Source: Virgibacillus chiguensis | Lineage (GTDB): Bacteria > Bacillota > Bacilli > Bacillales > Amphibacillaceae | Length of the DNA stretch: 45,848 nt | Direction of reading: 5' to 3' | Assembly: GCF_900129865.1 (NCBI RefSeq) | Contig: NZ_FQXD01000023.1 | Location: forward strand, 1 to 45,848 | Shown: positions 25,901-35,900 of the stretch, piece by piece | How positions within the stretch are numbered: position 1 is the first letter of the stretch | Layout of the letters: every line of letters starts with the position of its first letter | Notes under the pieces: model-generated | Seen by the model: the letters and a program-made list of their open reading frames with translations, nothing else | Databases searched by the model: none | Told to the model about the DNA's origin: nothing | Made by a program: the position numbers and the translations under genes

Positions 25901-26818
25901 TTTACAATAATTAAAAATAAATACGGAGATATTAACGGAGCTTTTATGTTAGCGAAGCAGCTGTACCATTTATGGATAAAGGAGCTAAATATTAATCAGT
26001 TCAAAAAAGGGATTTACAATAGAGTTTTGAGCACTCATTTTATTGAAAGAGAGTTAGATACGAATACATTGGATTTCTTTATTTTATTCTCATCCATTTC
26101 TTCTTTAATGGGTACTAAATCGGCGAGTGAATGTTGTGCTGTAAATCAATATTTGGACTCTATGGCAGGTTATTTAAACCATAAAGGGATTAACGGTAAT
26201 ACAATTAATCTTACATTGATTTTAGATGATAAGAAAGATTTTGGAAATGATACAGCAATTCCTCCAATAGATTTTGTTGAATTCCAGAATGCACTAAAGT
26301 GTTTTTTTCAGAATGGTTACCAATGGAGTTTGGTTTCAAAATTTGATTTAGAGCAAGTTCATTATTTGAAACCAGTGTTAAAGATACCTTTTGGAGAAAC
26401 GTTTTGGAAAGAAGTCGATGATTATCATTACGACAAGCAAAAGGTGAATATGGATGTTCAAATAGAGGACGAAAGTATACAGAAAGAATTAAATAAGGAA
26501 GAGATCGAATTAATATTATATGATATTTGGGATAAAGTTTTGGGAGTAGTTGATGTTGGAGAAAGTGACAATTTCTTTAGTAGCGGAGGGAGTTCACTGA
26601 GTGCATTAAGATTTGTGCAACTGATGAATCAGCATTTCAAAGGAATAAATTTTGAGGTGCCTGATTTGTATAGTAACCCTACTTTTGAAAATCAGCTTTC
26701 CTATTGTGACCGTTTCTACAACGGTGCTGAGAAAGATGAATTAGACGATATACTTGAAGCTCTAACAAATGATGACATTTCCTCAGAGGAAGCACTTCAT
26801 TTATTAAATAGGAAATGA
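22967..26818 (+). CDS. Polyketide synthase: KS-KR(degenerate)-ACP, AT-less
   Basis: About 1283 residues. After a helical tail there is a ketosynthase with Cys214 (TTCSSS), His349 and His389; the second motif reads HGAGT instead of HGTGT. A long linker without acyltransferase leads to a ketoreductase. Its cofactor loop GGTGYLG (896-902) is intact, but the catalytic Tyr is replaced by Cys1056 (ECCAVN where YAAAN is normal), and the upstream Lys position appears to be Arg. Reduction is therefore doubtful and a beta-keto group may persist. The ACP has GGSSL (Ser1210). The tail EEALHLLNRK resembles a docking helix. Start TTG 22967 is 7 nt after GGGAGTG; TTG 22952 and GTG 22958 are alternatives. 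It adds one malonyl-derived unit using the discrete AT that follows. Confidence 0.9.
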   Translation: MKQSNISRKILSLVGDEKLDTQIAHDLLNEVEQFQSEPIAIVGMSLKFPNTNNVDELWDGLTEKRDYITKFPRERFDLVMNSNKKLRNNYSHIAGDIEGDSRSYGSWLTDIEQFDPDYFDLSEHEAKFMGPSERLFLQTAIESLKRAGYGEEDLKGSNTGVYVAHTPHPAFDYLRLFDDIDERAFLSNIPANLGYHLSYALDLRGPVMAVNTTCSSSLTAIHTAKNALRQGDCDLAVVSGVNLDLFPYWEKNAPDYVVRSNNYRCKPFDKDADGIIGGEGIAVVVVKRLSDAIREGNHIHSVIKGSSVSSDGMSNGMQVPNPDAQSKAIVAALDEAGLTFDQINFVEAHGAGTQVGDLIEVEGLNKAYTKRAKKKKDCYLGSIKSNFGHMGDAAGISGLIKATLSIEKRMIPGVNHFKEVNPKIDLNKTAFKVSADNQVISEAGILRAGVNSIGISGTNVHVVIEEYRDDDLRQDIQVEQELPLLISSKTRRALWEQLGVLSKHLQHNKHYAIGSLAYTLNNCRNHEKSRVCIFAKGIEDLIEKIGRVLHVRTFEKVPLNFYQQGIFLADEEETQLESIKNLDHFLQQEDSYTGLVKKYLDGDCVDDICKELFTHKKIAPLPVSIFNTKRIWPADKEVLQEQTKELFYEKKWIYHYLDSGRDNVNINGKWLILMNENDPILLELKNILIENGAEVIEINKDNNFRKKSSAQYGINIQSEDDFQHLFEDIGADALKELKGIVHGFTLKPFDKTMTNKEDIELTQEEGVFSLFNLTKILFRFDVTHPIQINTLSSLTEQVNENEEVIPARVTLFGLAKVISQEQPTISSFLIDHDLKGDPIEIAKQLVEELRTPKEVRPELIAYRTNQRYTKVIERQREDIKANPITLRENGNYVIAGGTGYLGVQLGSFLSEKNKVNIILLARNLLPNRSEWDEIINRNNADDEMLIYKIKMIRSIEQNGSKVNIMKCDVTDELAVKNTFTIIKNKYGDINGAFMLAKQLYHLWIKELNINQFKKGIYNRVLSTHFIERELDTNTLDFFILFSSISSLMGTKSASECCAVNQYLDSMAGYLNHKGINGNTINLTLILDDKKDFGNDTAIPPIDFVEFQNALKCFFQNGYQWSLVSKFDLEQVHYLKPVLKIPFGETFWKEVDDYHYDKQKVNMDVQIEDESIQKELNKEEIELILYDIWDKVLGVVDVGESDNFFSSGGSSLSALRFVQLMNQHFKGINFEVPDLYSNPTFENQLSYCDRFYNGAEKDELDDILEALTNDDISSEEALHLLNRK

Positions 26819-26832
26819 AGGAGTGAAAAAAA

Positions 26833-28077
26833 TTGAAAACAGCAATCGTATTTCCTGGACAAGGATCTCAATACACTAACATGGGAAGGTTTTTATATGA
26901 AAATCATAAGATCGCTAGAAGATTATATGACGAAGCTAGTGAGATACTTGGTTATAATCTTTTAGTAGCATGTGAAAATAAATCTGGGGAGTTAAATGAT
27001 ACTAATATTACCCAACCTGCAATACTAGTTTATAGTATTGCAAGTTGGGAGATATTTAAAGAGTTAAATCAAGTTGAGGAAATTTATTTTTCTGGCCATA
27101 GTTTGGGAGAATTAACTGCTGCTGTTTGCGGTGAGGCTATTTCATTCTCAGAAGCGGTTCAATTAGTTCAATTAAGAGCAAAATTAATGAGCCAATGTGG
27201 AGCAGATGGAGGAATGATGGTTTGTTTTGGTCTTAATTACACGGAAGTGGAGTCTATATGTAAAGAAGTAAGTACAAATAACAACCATGTAACTATCGCA
27301 AATTATAATATGAAAGACCAGCTGGTGCTAAGTGGGCATCAAGATGCATTGCATAGAGTGGCTGAAATACTTAATGGGCAAGGTGCTGTTACCAAGAAAT
27401 TGGATGTTAGTGTACCTGCGCATAGTCAATTAATGCAGCCTGCAAAGGATGGTTTTCGTGAAGCATTAAGAAAAATTCAGAAGAAAGATAGTAAGTACCC
27501 CATATACTCATGTATTACTGGCGAACCTTACTTACATTCAAACGACATTGTTAATCAATTAAGCGAGCAACTAACAGAAGGTGTGCAATGGCCTGTAGTT
27601 ATGGATAAATTGATTCGTGAAGGTATTAGCCATTTTATAGAAATTGGCCCTAAAACTGTATTAACCAAGATCATTGAAGCTGAATATCCAAATGTGTTTG
27701 TTTCCCCTTACAACGAAATAAATGGGTATCATACCTTATTTCATTCAGAAGCACAATCCTACTCTATGAACGATATTATTTCGTTCTTACAAGCTAGTTT
27801 AAGAATCATAGTTGGGACCCCTATTAAAATAAAGATAGAGCAGTCGAAATTTGAAAAAGAAATACATGCCCCATTTATAGAATTGAGGCAGGAGTTAGGG
27901 AAATTAAAGAAAAATAATCGACCTCAAATTGATTCTATTTATTCGAAAAAATTATCTAACCAGTTCTTTTCTATTCTATTTAATAAGGGCTTTAATAGGG
28001 AAGAAACAGTGGACCTATTAAAATCATCTATTAGGGATAAAAATATCCTTGCAAGAATTCATAAACTATATATTTAA
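26833..28077 (+). CDS. Discrete malonyl-CoA:ACP acyltransferase (trans-AT) with C-terminal extension
   Basis: 414 residues. The first roughly 300 are a FabD-type acyltransferase: GQGSQY at the N-terminus, GHSLGE with nucleophile Ser90, the catalytic His197 in VPAHSQLM, and the ending motif FIEIGPKTVLTKI. It loads malonyl units onto the AT-less PKS modules of the two flanking synthases. The VPAHS motif is of the malonyl-selecting FabD kind. The C-terminal 110 or so residues are not part of FabD. They are charged and helical and end in FNKGFNREETVDLLKSS, which resembles the docking tails of the synthases and may tether it to them. TTG start, with AAGGAGTG 7 nt upstream. 14 nt from each neighbour, so translationally linked. 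Confidence 0.92.
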   Translation: MKTAIVFPGQGSQYTNMGRFLYENHKIARRLYDEASEILGYNLLVACENKSGELNDTNITQPAILVYSIASWEIFKELNQVEEIYFSGHSLGELTAAVCGEAISFSEAVQLVQLRAKLMSQCGADGGMMVCFGLNYTEVESICKEVSTNNNHVTIANYNMKDQLVLSGHQDALHRVAEILNGQGAVTKKLDVSVPAHSQLMQPAKDGFREALRKIQKKDSKYPIYSCITGEPYLHSNDIVNQLSEQLTEGVQWPVVMDKLIREGISHFIEIGPKTVLTKIIEAEYPNVFVSPYNEINGYHTLFHSEAQSYSMNDIISFLQASLRIIVGTPIKIKIEQSKFEKEIHAPFIELRQELGKLKKNNRPQIDSIYSKKLSNQFFSILFNKGFNREETVDLLKSSIRDKNILARIHKLYI

Positions 28078-28091
28078 GAAGGGGGTAGAAA

Positions 28092-31000
28092 ATGTTTTGT
28101 GAAGAAATGGTAAAAGTGGAGCAAAATTATTATGAGAAACAATGCTTATGGTTTAATAAAACGAAATATTTATTAAAAGATTTAGAGAAAAAAGCATTTC
28201 AGCTTGCAATACTTTTTAGAGAGCAAGGAATAGAACATAAAAAAGAGCAAAAGGTGCTAATCATGTTGAGGAGATCACCTGCGCTGTTTGTTGCACACTA
28301 TGCGACATTTTTAGCAGGAGGAGTAATTGTATCCATCGATCCAGATACACCTGAGGATCGGCTACATACAATTATTGAAGAAACGAATCCTAATGTGATC
28401 TTGGTCCATACCAATCAATCCTTGAATGATAAGAGCAGAATTATTTATTTGGACGATGAATTAGAAATGTTAGATGGATCGGCTGCATTTCAATTAAGTG
28501 GGAATGAAAATTTTTCATTAAATGCAGCTGCATATATTGTCTTTACTTCAGGGACAACGGGTAAACCTAAGGGTGTAATTGTAGAATGGAAGTCCTTAAT
28601 GAAACTAATTGAATGGCATACTAAAACCTTCCATGTAGGCTCCGATTCAATTGTGTCATTAACAGCTTCCCCGGGATTTGATGCGTCTATATGGGAAATA
28701 TGGAGTGCTATTGGTGCAAAAGCTTCCATTCATATTACATCAGATGCACAAAGATTACTTCCAAATGAATTACAAAAAGAATGGGCAATACATAAGGTAA
28801 CACATTCTTTTGTTTCTACTCCTATTGCTGAAAGATTGCTAGATTTGCCTTGGGAAAATCACGAAACTACATTGAAATACATGCTAGTAGGGGGAGATAA
28901 ATTAACAAAATTTCCATTAGATAGTGTTCCGTTTAATTTAGTTAATAATTATGGGCCAAGTGAAGCAACTGTTGTCAGCACATCTGGTACCATTCAACCA
29001 AAGAGAGACGGAGGTAATGAATTTCCTCATATTGGAAAGCCACTACCTTATATGGATTGTTTTATTCTAGATGAACTCGGGAATGAAATTTCAGAAGTTG
29101 GAGAACAAGGAACACTTTGGCTTTCTGGCGTTGCATTAGCAAGGGGATACTTGAACACTAAAATAGAAACTGATAAAAAGTTCAGAAAAATAAAGGTTAG
29201 AGGGGAATTAATCAGAGCCTATAATACAGGCGACATTGTCAGTAAAGGTAAAGATGGAAATTTTTATTTTCATGGAAGGAAAGATTTTCAGGTAAATATT
29301 AATGGGGTCAGAATTGAGTTAGGTGAGATTGAAAAAGTATTACAAACACATGCAAAAGTTTTACATGCTATTGTGTTACCAATAGAATTTCATTCAAAGA
29401 AATTGATTGTAGCTTCTGTTGTACTAGAGAAGAATTCGATATTTGTAGAAGAAGAAATAAAAGCATACATAAGGAGAAAGCTTACAAAAAGTTTAGTCCC
29501 AATACAAATACTATATCATGATCAAGTCCCGTTAACGGATAACGGGAAAATAGACAGAAGAATTTTAACTGTTTTACATGAAGAACATTTACAAAACAAG
29601 CAAAAATCGAAAAACAACACTTATTTGGAAGATGTTAATGATAGCGTGATGACTCAAATTACAAAGGTTTACTCTGATGTCCTACAAATTCAATGTTATC
29701 CTAATACAGATATATTTGAGATGGGCGGAAATTCGATGGACGCTGCTCGAATAGCTGCAACCTTGTCAAATTTGTTTAGGGTGAAATGTACCCCTCATTT
29801 TATTCAAAAGGTTAGAACACCAATAAATGTATATCATCAAATTAGGAAACCTTTGCAAAATACATTAGATGGGCAACGTAAGGAATCTCCAGTCATAAAT
29901 AGAGATGAATGGATTCGAGTAACAAGCATGAAAAAAGGATTATGGTATTTATGGAAAACAAATGAGAATAACACTTTTTATAATATTGGAGCCACTTTTC
30001 ATCTGAAAGATACGATAGATATTCCTTTATTGTCGGAAATAATTGTTACTATTATCGAACGTGAACCAACGTTTTCTACTATATTTCGGGAAAATGTAAA
30101 AGGAGAAATTGAGAGAAAATATCAAAGGAAATTTGATACTACGGAATGGTTCTATCAAATGAAAGTTGATTCCAAAGAAGAGGCACTAATTCATGCTAAT
30201 TCCATTTACAATACGAACTTTGATTTGGAGAAAGATTTGCTCATTAGAGGTGCATTAATTCAAACAAATAATGATGAGACTGTTTTTGTACTAGCTACGC
30301 ATCATATTGTATGCGATGGATTGTCTTTACAAAAAATATTACGTGACATATCTACTGCATATAACGATAGAAGCTTAAATACTAGTACAAAAGAGAACAT
30401 ATATAGTACCGAGTATATAGCTTCAAGTGAAGAACAACTGTCAACATATTGGAAAGAAAAGGCAGGCCATTTTCATTTAGCGCAAGTATCAATGAAGGAA
30501 AATGCCGAATCTTTATTAGCTAAAGGGGAAATATACGAATGTAAAAGTAGATTAAGTGTCGGCAAATCAATAGATCAATTGGCGAAAAAGCATAAAATAA
30601 GTAAGTTTATTATTTTATTAACGGGTTGGGCTATCAATCTAACAAAATACTTTAGACAAGAAACCATCACAATTGGAATTCCTTATCATGGTAGGGGAGA
30701 TATTGACTTTTCCAAGGTAGGGATGTTTGTTAATTTAATACCGGTTACAATTACTATTTCAAAAGAAAAAACATTCATCGATATATTAACTGAAGTAAAT
30801 GAATTGATGCAGGAACATATGGAACATGGGGATTTTTCCATTGTTGATATTGCTTCACTAACAGAAAATAGGAAGCAATTTGATATCGTTAATAATACAT
30901 TTAGTGAAAAAATCCATTTAGATGTAGAGTTAGGAAATAAACGAGCAGAGTTCATTGAGCAAGATACAGGTGGAGCTAGATTCCCAATTAGCGGTTTTTT

Positions 31001-32927
31001 TCATGTGCAAGATGAAGAAATAGCGGGGCATGTTGAATTCTCATATGCCAACTTTGACACATCAGAAATTAAATTATTAACGGATAGCTATTTTAACCTA
31101 ATGGATGCTCTTGTGCGTTACCCTGACCAACAGTGGCAGAGTGCTTTTAAGAAGACATCTGTCATAGAGGCACAGGAATATTACAATTTGATGAAAGAAA
31201 GTAAGCCACTACACCAATTATTCGAGGATTCTGTCGCAAAGCATAAAGACTATATTGCTGTTGAAGATCATACAAGTGCATTTACGTATGGAGAATTAAA
31301 TCAACATGCAAACCGATTTGCTTCATTACTACATTCCAAAGGTATCAGAAAGGGGGATTATGTTCCTGTTTTCATGACGCGAAATAAGGAACTGCTTGCT
31401 GTTATTTTAGGAATTTTAAAAATAGGTGCAATCTATGTCCCTTTAGATGTGGAGCATCCAAAAGAAAGAATAAAAAATATATTAAACAGAATAGAACCTC
31501 GAGTTTTAATATCTAACAAAAAAGTTGATTATATAAGCACGGGAAGATGGGAACTAATCTATACAAATGATATGGAAACATGTCATCAACTACCTATATT
31601 CAAAATGGAACACATTAAAACAAAAGATCCAGCTTATTTGATGTTCACATCAGGCTCGACTGGAAACCCAAAAGGGGTGTTATGTCCTCACCTAGGGGCC
31701 AGTCTTCGAGTGTTATGGCAAAAAAATCAACAACACTTGAAGCCGAGTAATCGAATTTTATTTAAAACGCCTTATACATTTGACGTATCAATATGGGAAA
31801 TATTTTATACACTCTCTGTTGGTGCTACTTTAGTTATCGGAGCAAATGATTTGCATAAGGATCCTGAGAAAATATATGCATTGATTAAAAATAAATCGAT
31901 AAATTATTGTCATTTTGTTCCATCTGTTTTTCAACGAGTGTTAGATTATTTTGAAGGATTAAGTACGGATACACTCCCATTAAAATACTTGCATTTAAGC
32001 GGTGAAGCATTGTCGAAACAACTAGCCAAAAAGATACAAGAAATCTTGCCCAATACAAACATTTTTAATTTATACGGACCTACTGAAACAGGTATTGAAG
32101 TTACTGTACAGGAAGTTAGTAATGGAAACTACAATATTGGCAAACCTCTTCCATATGTTTCTTTACAAGTTATCGATGAGGATGAAAATCCAGTACCAAT
32201 AGGTTATCCTGGAGAATTATTAATTGGTGGACCATCTTTGGCGTTAGGATATTTTAAAGATGAGAATGAAACACAGAAGTCTTTCATTATAAAAGATTCA
32301 CAACGCTTCTATAAAACAGGTGATTTAGTAAGGATTACGAGTAATGGAAGTATCGACTTTCTTGGAAGAAAAGATGATCAAGTGAAGGTGAATGGAATTC
32401 GCATCGAAACGGAAGAAATTGAAAGATGTGTAATGAATTTGGCAAACGTGAAAGATGCCACAGTCGTTTTAGCTGAAGGGATGAGGGAAAAACAATTAGT
32501 TTGCTTCTACACCTCTGTAAATGAACATGAAGCTATCGATATTGAAGTGAAAAAGCAGGTATCGAATAATCTCCCTGTATCGTACATTCCATCAGCATTT
32601 ATTGAATTATCTGATCTACCTATTACACAAAACGGGAAAAGAGATAGAAAACGATTAGGTGAAATGGCGTATGAATATCTAAATAAGAAAGTGGAATCTA
32701 ATTTTATTGAAGCCAAGACAGAACTTCAGAAATCCATTGTAAAGGTATGGAGTGATGTTTTAAAAATCAATAGAGTTGGCTTGAGTGATAACTTCTTTGA
32801 GCTAGGAGGAGATTCTATTAAATCTTTACAAATTGTTTCAAAATTACGTGCAGAAGGAGTTAACCTTACTCCTAGGGATTTCCTTAAATATCCAACTATA
32901 TTAGAGTTAACTGCTATTCTAAAATAA
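28092..32927 (+). CDS. NRPS: A-PCP-C-A-PCP (predicted Leu, Ser)
   Basis: 1611 residues, two modules. The protein opens directly with an adenylation domain (FTSGTTG from 151, YGPSEATVV, GRKDFQ) without condensation domain, so module 1 looks like a starter. Its hand-aligned code D-A-W-F-L-G-N-V-V fits the standard Leu code (position 278 is the least certain). PCP1 has GGNSM (Ser548). Then a condensation domain (HHIVCDG, 737-743) and a second adenylation domain (FTSGSTG from 1185, YGPTETGIE) whose code reads D-V-W-H-H-S-L-I-E, closest to Ser. PCP2 has GGDSI (Ser1575) and is the C-terminus: no epimerase, thioesterase or clear docking tail. RBS AAGAAGGGGG. Module order in the pathway is inferred, since a starter module in the fourth gene breaks colinearity. 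Confidence 0.93.
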   Translation: MFCEEMVKVEQNYYEKQCLWFNKTKYLLKDLEKKAFQLAILFREQGIEHKKEQKVLIMLRRSPALFVAHYATFLAGGVIVSIDPDTPEDRLHTIIEETNPNVILVHTNQSLNDKSRIIYLDDELEMLDGSAAFQLSGNENFSLNAAAYIVFTSGTTGKPKGVIVEWKSLMKLIEWHTKTFHVGSDSIVSLTASPGFDASIWEIWSAIGAKASIHITSDAQRLLPNELQKEWAIHKVTHSFVSTPIAERLLDLPWENHETTLKYMLVGGDKLTKFPLDSVPFNLVNNYGPSEATVVSTSGTIQPKRDGGNEFPHIGKPLPYMDCFILDELGNEISEVGEQGTLWLSGVALARGYLNTKIETDKKFRKIKVRGELIRAYNTGDIVSKGKDGNFYFHGRKDFQVNINGVRIELGEIEKVLQTHAKVLHAIVLPIEFHSKKLIVASVVLEKNSIFVEEEIKAYIRRKLTKSLVPIQILYHDQVPLTDNGKIDRRILTVLHEEHLQNKQKSKNNTYLEDVNDSVMTQITKVYSDVLQIQCYPNTDIFEMGGNSMDAARIAATLSNLFRVKCTPHFIQKVRTPINVYHQIRKPLQNTLDGQRKESPVINRDEWIRVTSMKKGLWYLWKTNENNTFYNIGATFHLKDTIDIPLLSEIIVTIIEREPTFSTIFRENVKGEIERKYQRKFDTTEWFYQMKVDSKEEALIHANSIYNTNFDLEKDLLIRGALIQTNNDETVFVLATHHIVCDGLSLQKILRDISTAYNDRSLNTSTKENIYSTEYIASSEEQLSTYWKEKAGHFHLAQVSMKENAESLLAKGEIYECKSRLSVGKSIDQLAKKHKISKFIILLTGWAINLTKYFRQETITIGIPYHGRGDIDFSKVGMFVNLIPVTITISKEKTFIDILTEVNELMQEHMEHGDFSIVDIASLTENRKQFDIVNNTFSEKIHLDVELGNKRAEFIEQDTGGARFPISGFFHVQDEEIAGHVEFSYANFDTSEIKLLTDSYFNLMDALVRYPDQQWQSAFKKTSVIEAQEYYNLMKESKPLHQLFEDSVAKHKDYIAVEDHTSAFTYGELNQHANRFASLLHSKGIRKGDYVPVFMTRNKELLAVILGILKIGAIYVPLDVEHPKERIKNILNRIEPRVLISNKKVDYISTGRWELIYTNDMETCHQLPIFKMEHIKTKDPAYLMFTSGSTGNPKGVLCPHLGASLRVLWQKNQQHLKPSNRILFKTPYTFDVSIWEIFYTLSVGATLVIGANDLHKDPEKIYALIKNKSINYCHFVPSVFQRVLDYFEGLSTDTLPLKYLHLSGEALSKQLAKKIQEILPNTNIFNLYGPTETGIEVTVQEVSNGNYNIGKPLPYVSLQVIDEDENPVPIGYPGELLIGGPSLALGYFKDENETQKSFIIKDSQRFYKTGDLVRITSNGSIDFLGRKDDQVKVNGIRIETEEIERCVMNLANVKDATVVLAEGMREKQLVCFYTSVNEHEAIDIEVKKQVSNNLPVSYIPSAFIELSDLPITQNGKRDRKRLGEMAYEYLNKKVESNFIEAKTELQKSIVKVWSDVLKINRVGLSDNFFELGGDSIKSLQIVSKLRAEGVNLTPRDFLKYPTILELTAILK

Positions 32928-32946
32928 ATAAAGGTAGGTTGATAGA

Positions 32947-35900
32947 ATGAATCAGAACATAAAGAAGCTTCCACTTACTCCTTTACAGACTGTTATGTTA
33001 ATGGAAAACTTAAAGAATCCTTCTTCTGAGGCCTATTGGCAAGTTGTTTCCTATGAGATTCCAAGTTATCATACGGAAGATGATATAACTAATTCATGGG
33101 CAAAAGTAATAAAGGCAAATCCTGCTTTAAGAACGAAGATAGATTGGAATAATGGTTCTGAACCTATGCAAGTTATTGATAGCAATTGTGTGGCATCTAT
33201 TACTACAATTCATTATGAACAGTTAATTAGAGCATGTGGAAGCTTTGAAAATTGGTTGAATCATGAATTACAAACTTTTCAACAATCATCCTTAGATACA
33301 TTACAAAAATTGTATATGGTTGAACATTGGAAGGATGGCAAGCACTTATTAGTTTGGCTACATCACCATATTCTTGTTGATGGATGGTCTATGTCGCAAA
33401 TTTTAGATGACTTTTTTAATGTTTTAAATCACGACTACTACATGTTAAAGGAACGGCCTGATGTTGAAGCATACATCGAATTTATGGAGCAATCGGATTA
33501 TAAAGAACAGAGTGAAGCCTATTGGTTGAATGTATTACGTGAAGCAAAAGCGGCAGAGCGGCTATCTTTTGAGTGTTCCTCTTCTGAAAGTAAGGAAGAA
33601 AAATTCGAAATTTTTGATAGAAAATTAAGTCAAAAGGCTTGCAGAAATATTCATTCGTACAGCGTTCAAAATAAAGTTACTGTATCGAGTATTGTGATGT
33701 CTATTTGGGGCTTATTACTTAATAGATATCAATTAACGAACCAACTTTTTGTTGGTTCTACATTTGCTTTAAGGCCGTATCAATTAAGAGAGTCGCATGA
33801 AATGAACGGAATGCTAATTAATACGTTACCAGTAAAGCTAGATCTGAAACCTGATATCTCTATCAAAGAGTATTTCTTAAATACCATGGATACGATTCAA
33901 GATGTATCGGAGTATAGCGGGGTTCCGTATTCTAAGCTTTTGCAACTAAGTAATTTACCAGGAGACACCGAACTGTTTAAGTCTTCTGTTATATTCCAAA
34001 ATTATCAAGGTGGCTTACACTTTGAAGACGCTGAACTAGTTCATCAAAAAGGAACGAGTTCTGATCCTTTGTCTTTAACCATCAGCTTAAACCGTGATAA
34101 CGGTGAATGGAGATTAGGTTGGGATGCTAGTAAATATCAGAAACAAGATTTACTAGAGCTTATGGAATCATTAGAACATATATTTGAAGAAATAGAATTT
34201 TATGGAGATAAATTGATAAAAGAATTTAATTTAACTACCTTGGAAAATGAAAAATTGAAAATCTGCTTAGAAAATGAGTTGCCGATAAATCAGATTAATT
34301 ATTCCATTGATTCTATGGTCGATTGGTCAAGTGATAAATTAGCACTGTCTGATGGGAAAACGGAGTTATCTTATAAGCAAGTAAGAACCTATATAGAACA
34401 GGTGTCTAATTATTTATCACAACAAGATGTTAAAAGTGGGGACACAGTTGCCCTGAATGGAGAAAAAGGTATTGAAGTTGCAATTGGTATGTTCGCTTGC
34501 TGGAGAATTGGTGCTAGGTGGTGCAACTTAGATAGACGCGTACCAAAAACAAGAAATGATCAAATAATAAAAGTATTAAATCCAAAAATTGTTTTAAACC
34601 TAGAGGAAATGAAAGAGCTTTTAAAAGACAATGTATGTCAGAATGAATTGGAATTAAATTCCTATGCATTTAAGGAAGAGGACTTAGCATATTTTATCTC
34701 CACTTCTGGGAGTACAGGCAAACCAAAACTTGTCTCCTTAGGAATAAAAGGTGTTTTTCAAATTATCGAAAGTTGGAAAACATTCTATTGTTTTAAAGAG
34801 AACCAACATATTCTACAACTCGGAAGCTGGACTTCCGATGTTTATTTGGGTGATTTACTTAAGGCATGGTCCACTGGAGGTTCACTAATCGTATGTGATG
34901 AGAATAGAAGAGTGGATATGGATTATTTATATGTTCTTTCTAAAGAATATAAAATATCTTTTGTTGAGTCAACACCTCACTTAATCAGGGAATTCATAAA
35001 GTATTTGTATGATAAAAATCAGATACTAGAACATTTGAAAACGATAGTAGTAGGATCTGATGTTTTTCGTCTCGAAGAGAAAAATGAGATTTGTAACATG
35101 CTTTGGAAAGGTGTGGATTTTTATAATGGATATGGATTGAGTGAATGTACAATTGAATCTGTTGTTTACCACTGCAATGATAATATGGATCAATTGTCCG
35201 TTTCAGGCATGTGTCCAATTGGTCAGCCTTTGCCAGGGACACTATTACGAATTGTAGATGAAACAGGAAATTCAGTAGCACCAGGGATGATAGGGGAGTT
35301 ACATATTGGTGGTGATCAAGTTATGAATGGATATGTAACTATGAATAGTATGGATACGTCAAAGATTTATGAACATAACCATATAAAGTATTTTATGACC
35401 GGAGATAACGTGCGTTTAAATACAAATGGAATGATCGAGTTTTATGGAAGGGAAGATCAACAAGTTAAGATACGTGGATTTAGAGTGGAATTAGGAGAAA
35501 TAGAAAATGCTTTCCTAAGTTTGGAGACAGGTATGGAATGTTTTGTCACATATTCATCGATGGAGGGGGAGAAGGAATTAGTAGTTTTTCTAAGTGGGAC
35601 AAAGGATTCTGAAGATGTGATTCGAGAAAAGATTAGTAAGAGAATCCCTTATTATGCGATTCCTCGTTTTATTGTGCTACTTCATCGTCTCCCACGCAAT
35701 TCCAATGGGAAAATTGACCGTCCACTACTCATGGAGGAATCAGAAAAAATAGTTCATCAATCACAAAAGGTTGTTTCGGTTGTATCTAATGAGATAGAAG
35801 ACATTGTAAGGAATGAGTGGGAAATGGTATTAGGTAGAAAAGTATTTACGAATAAAACATTTTTTGATCAAGGAGGTCATTCTCTCATTGTATTAAAACT

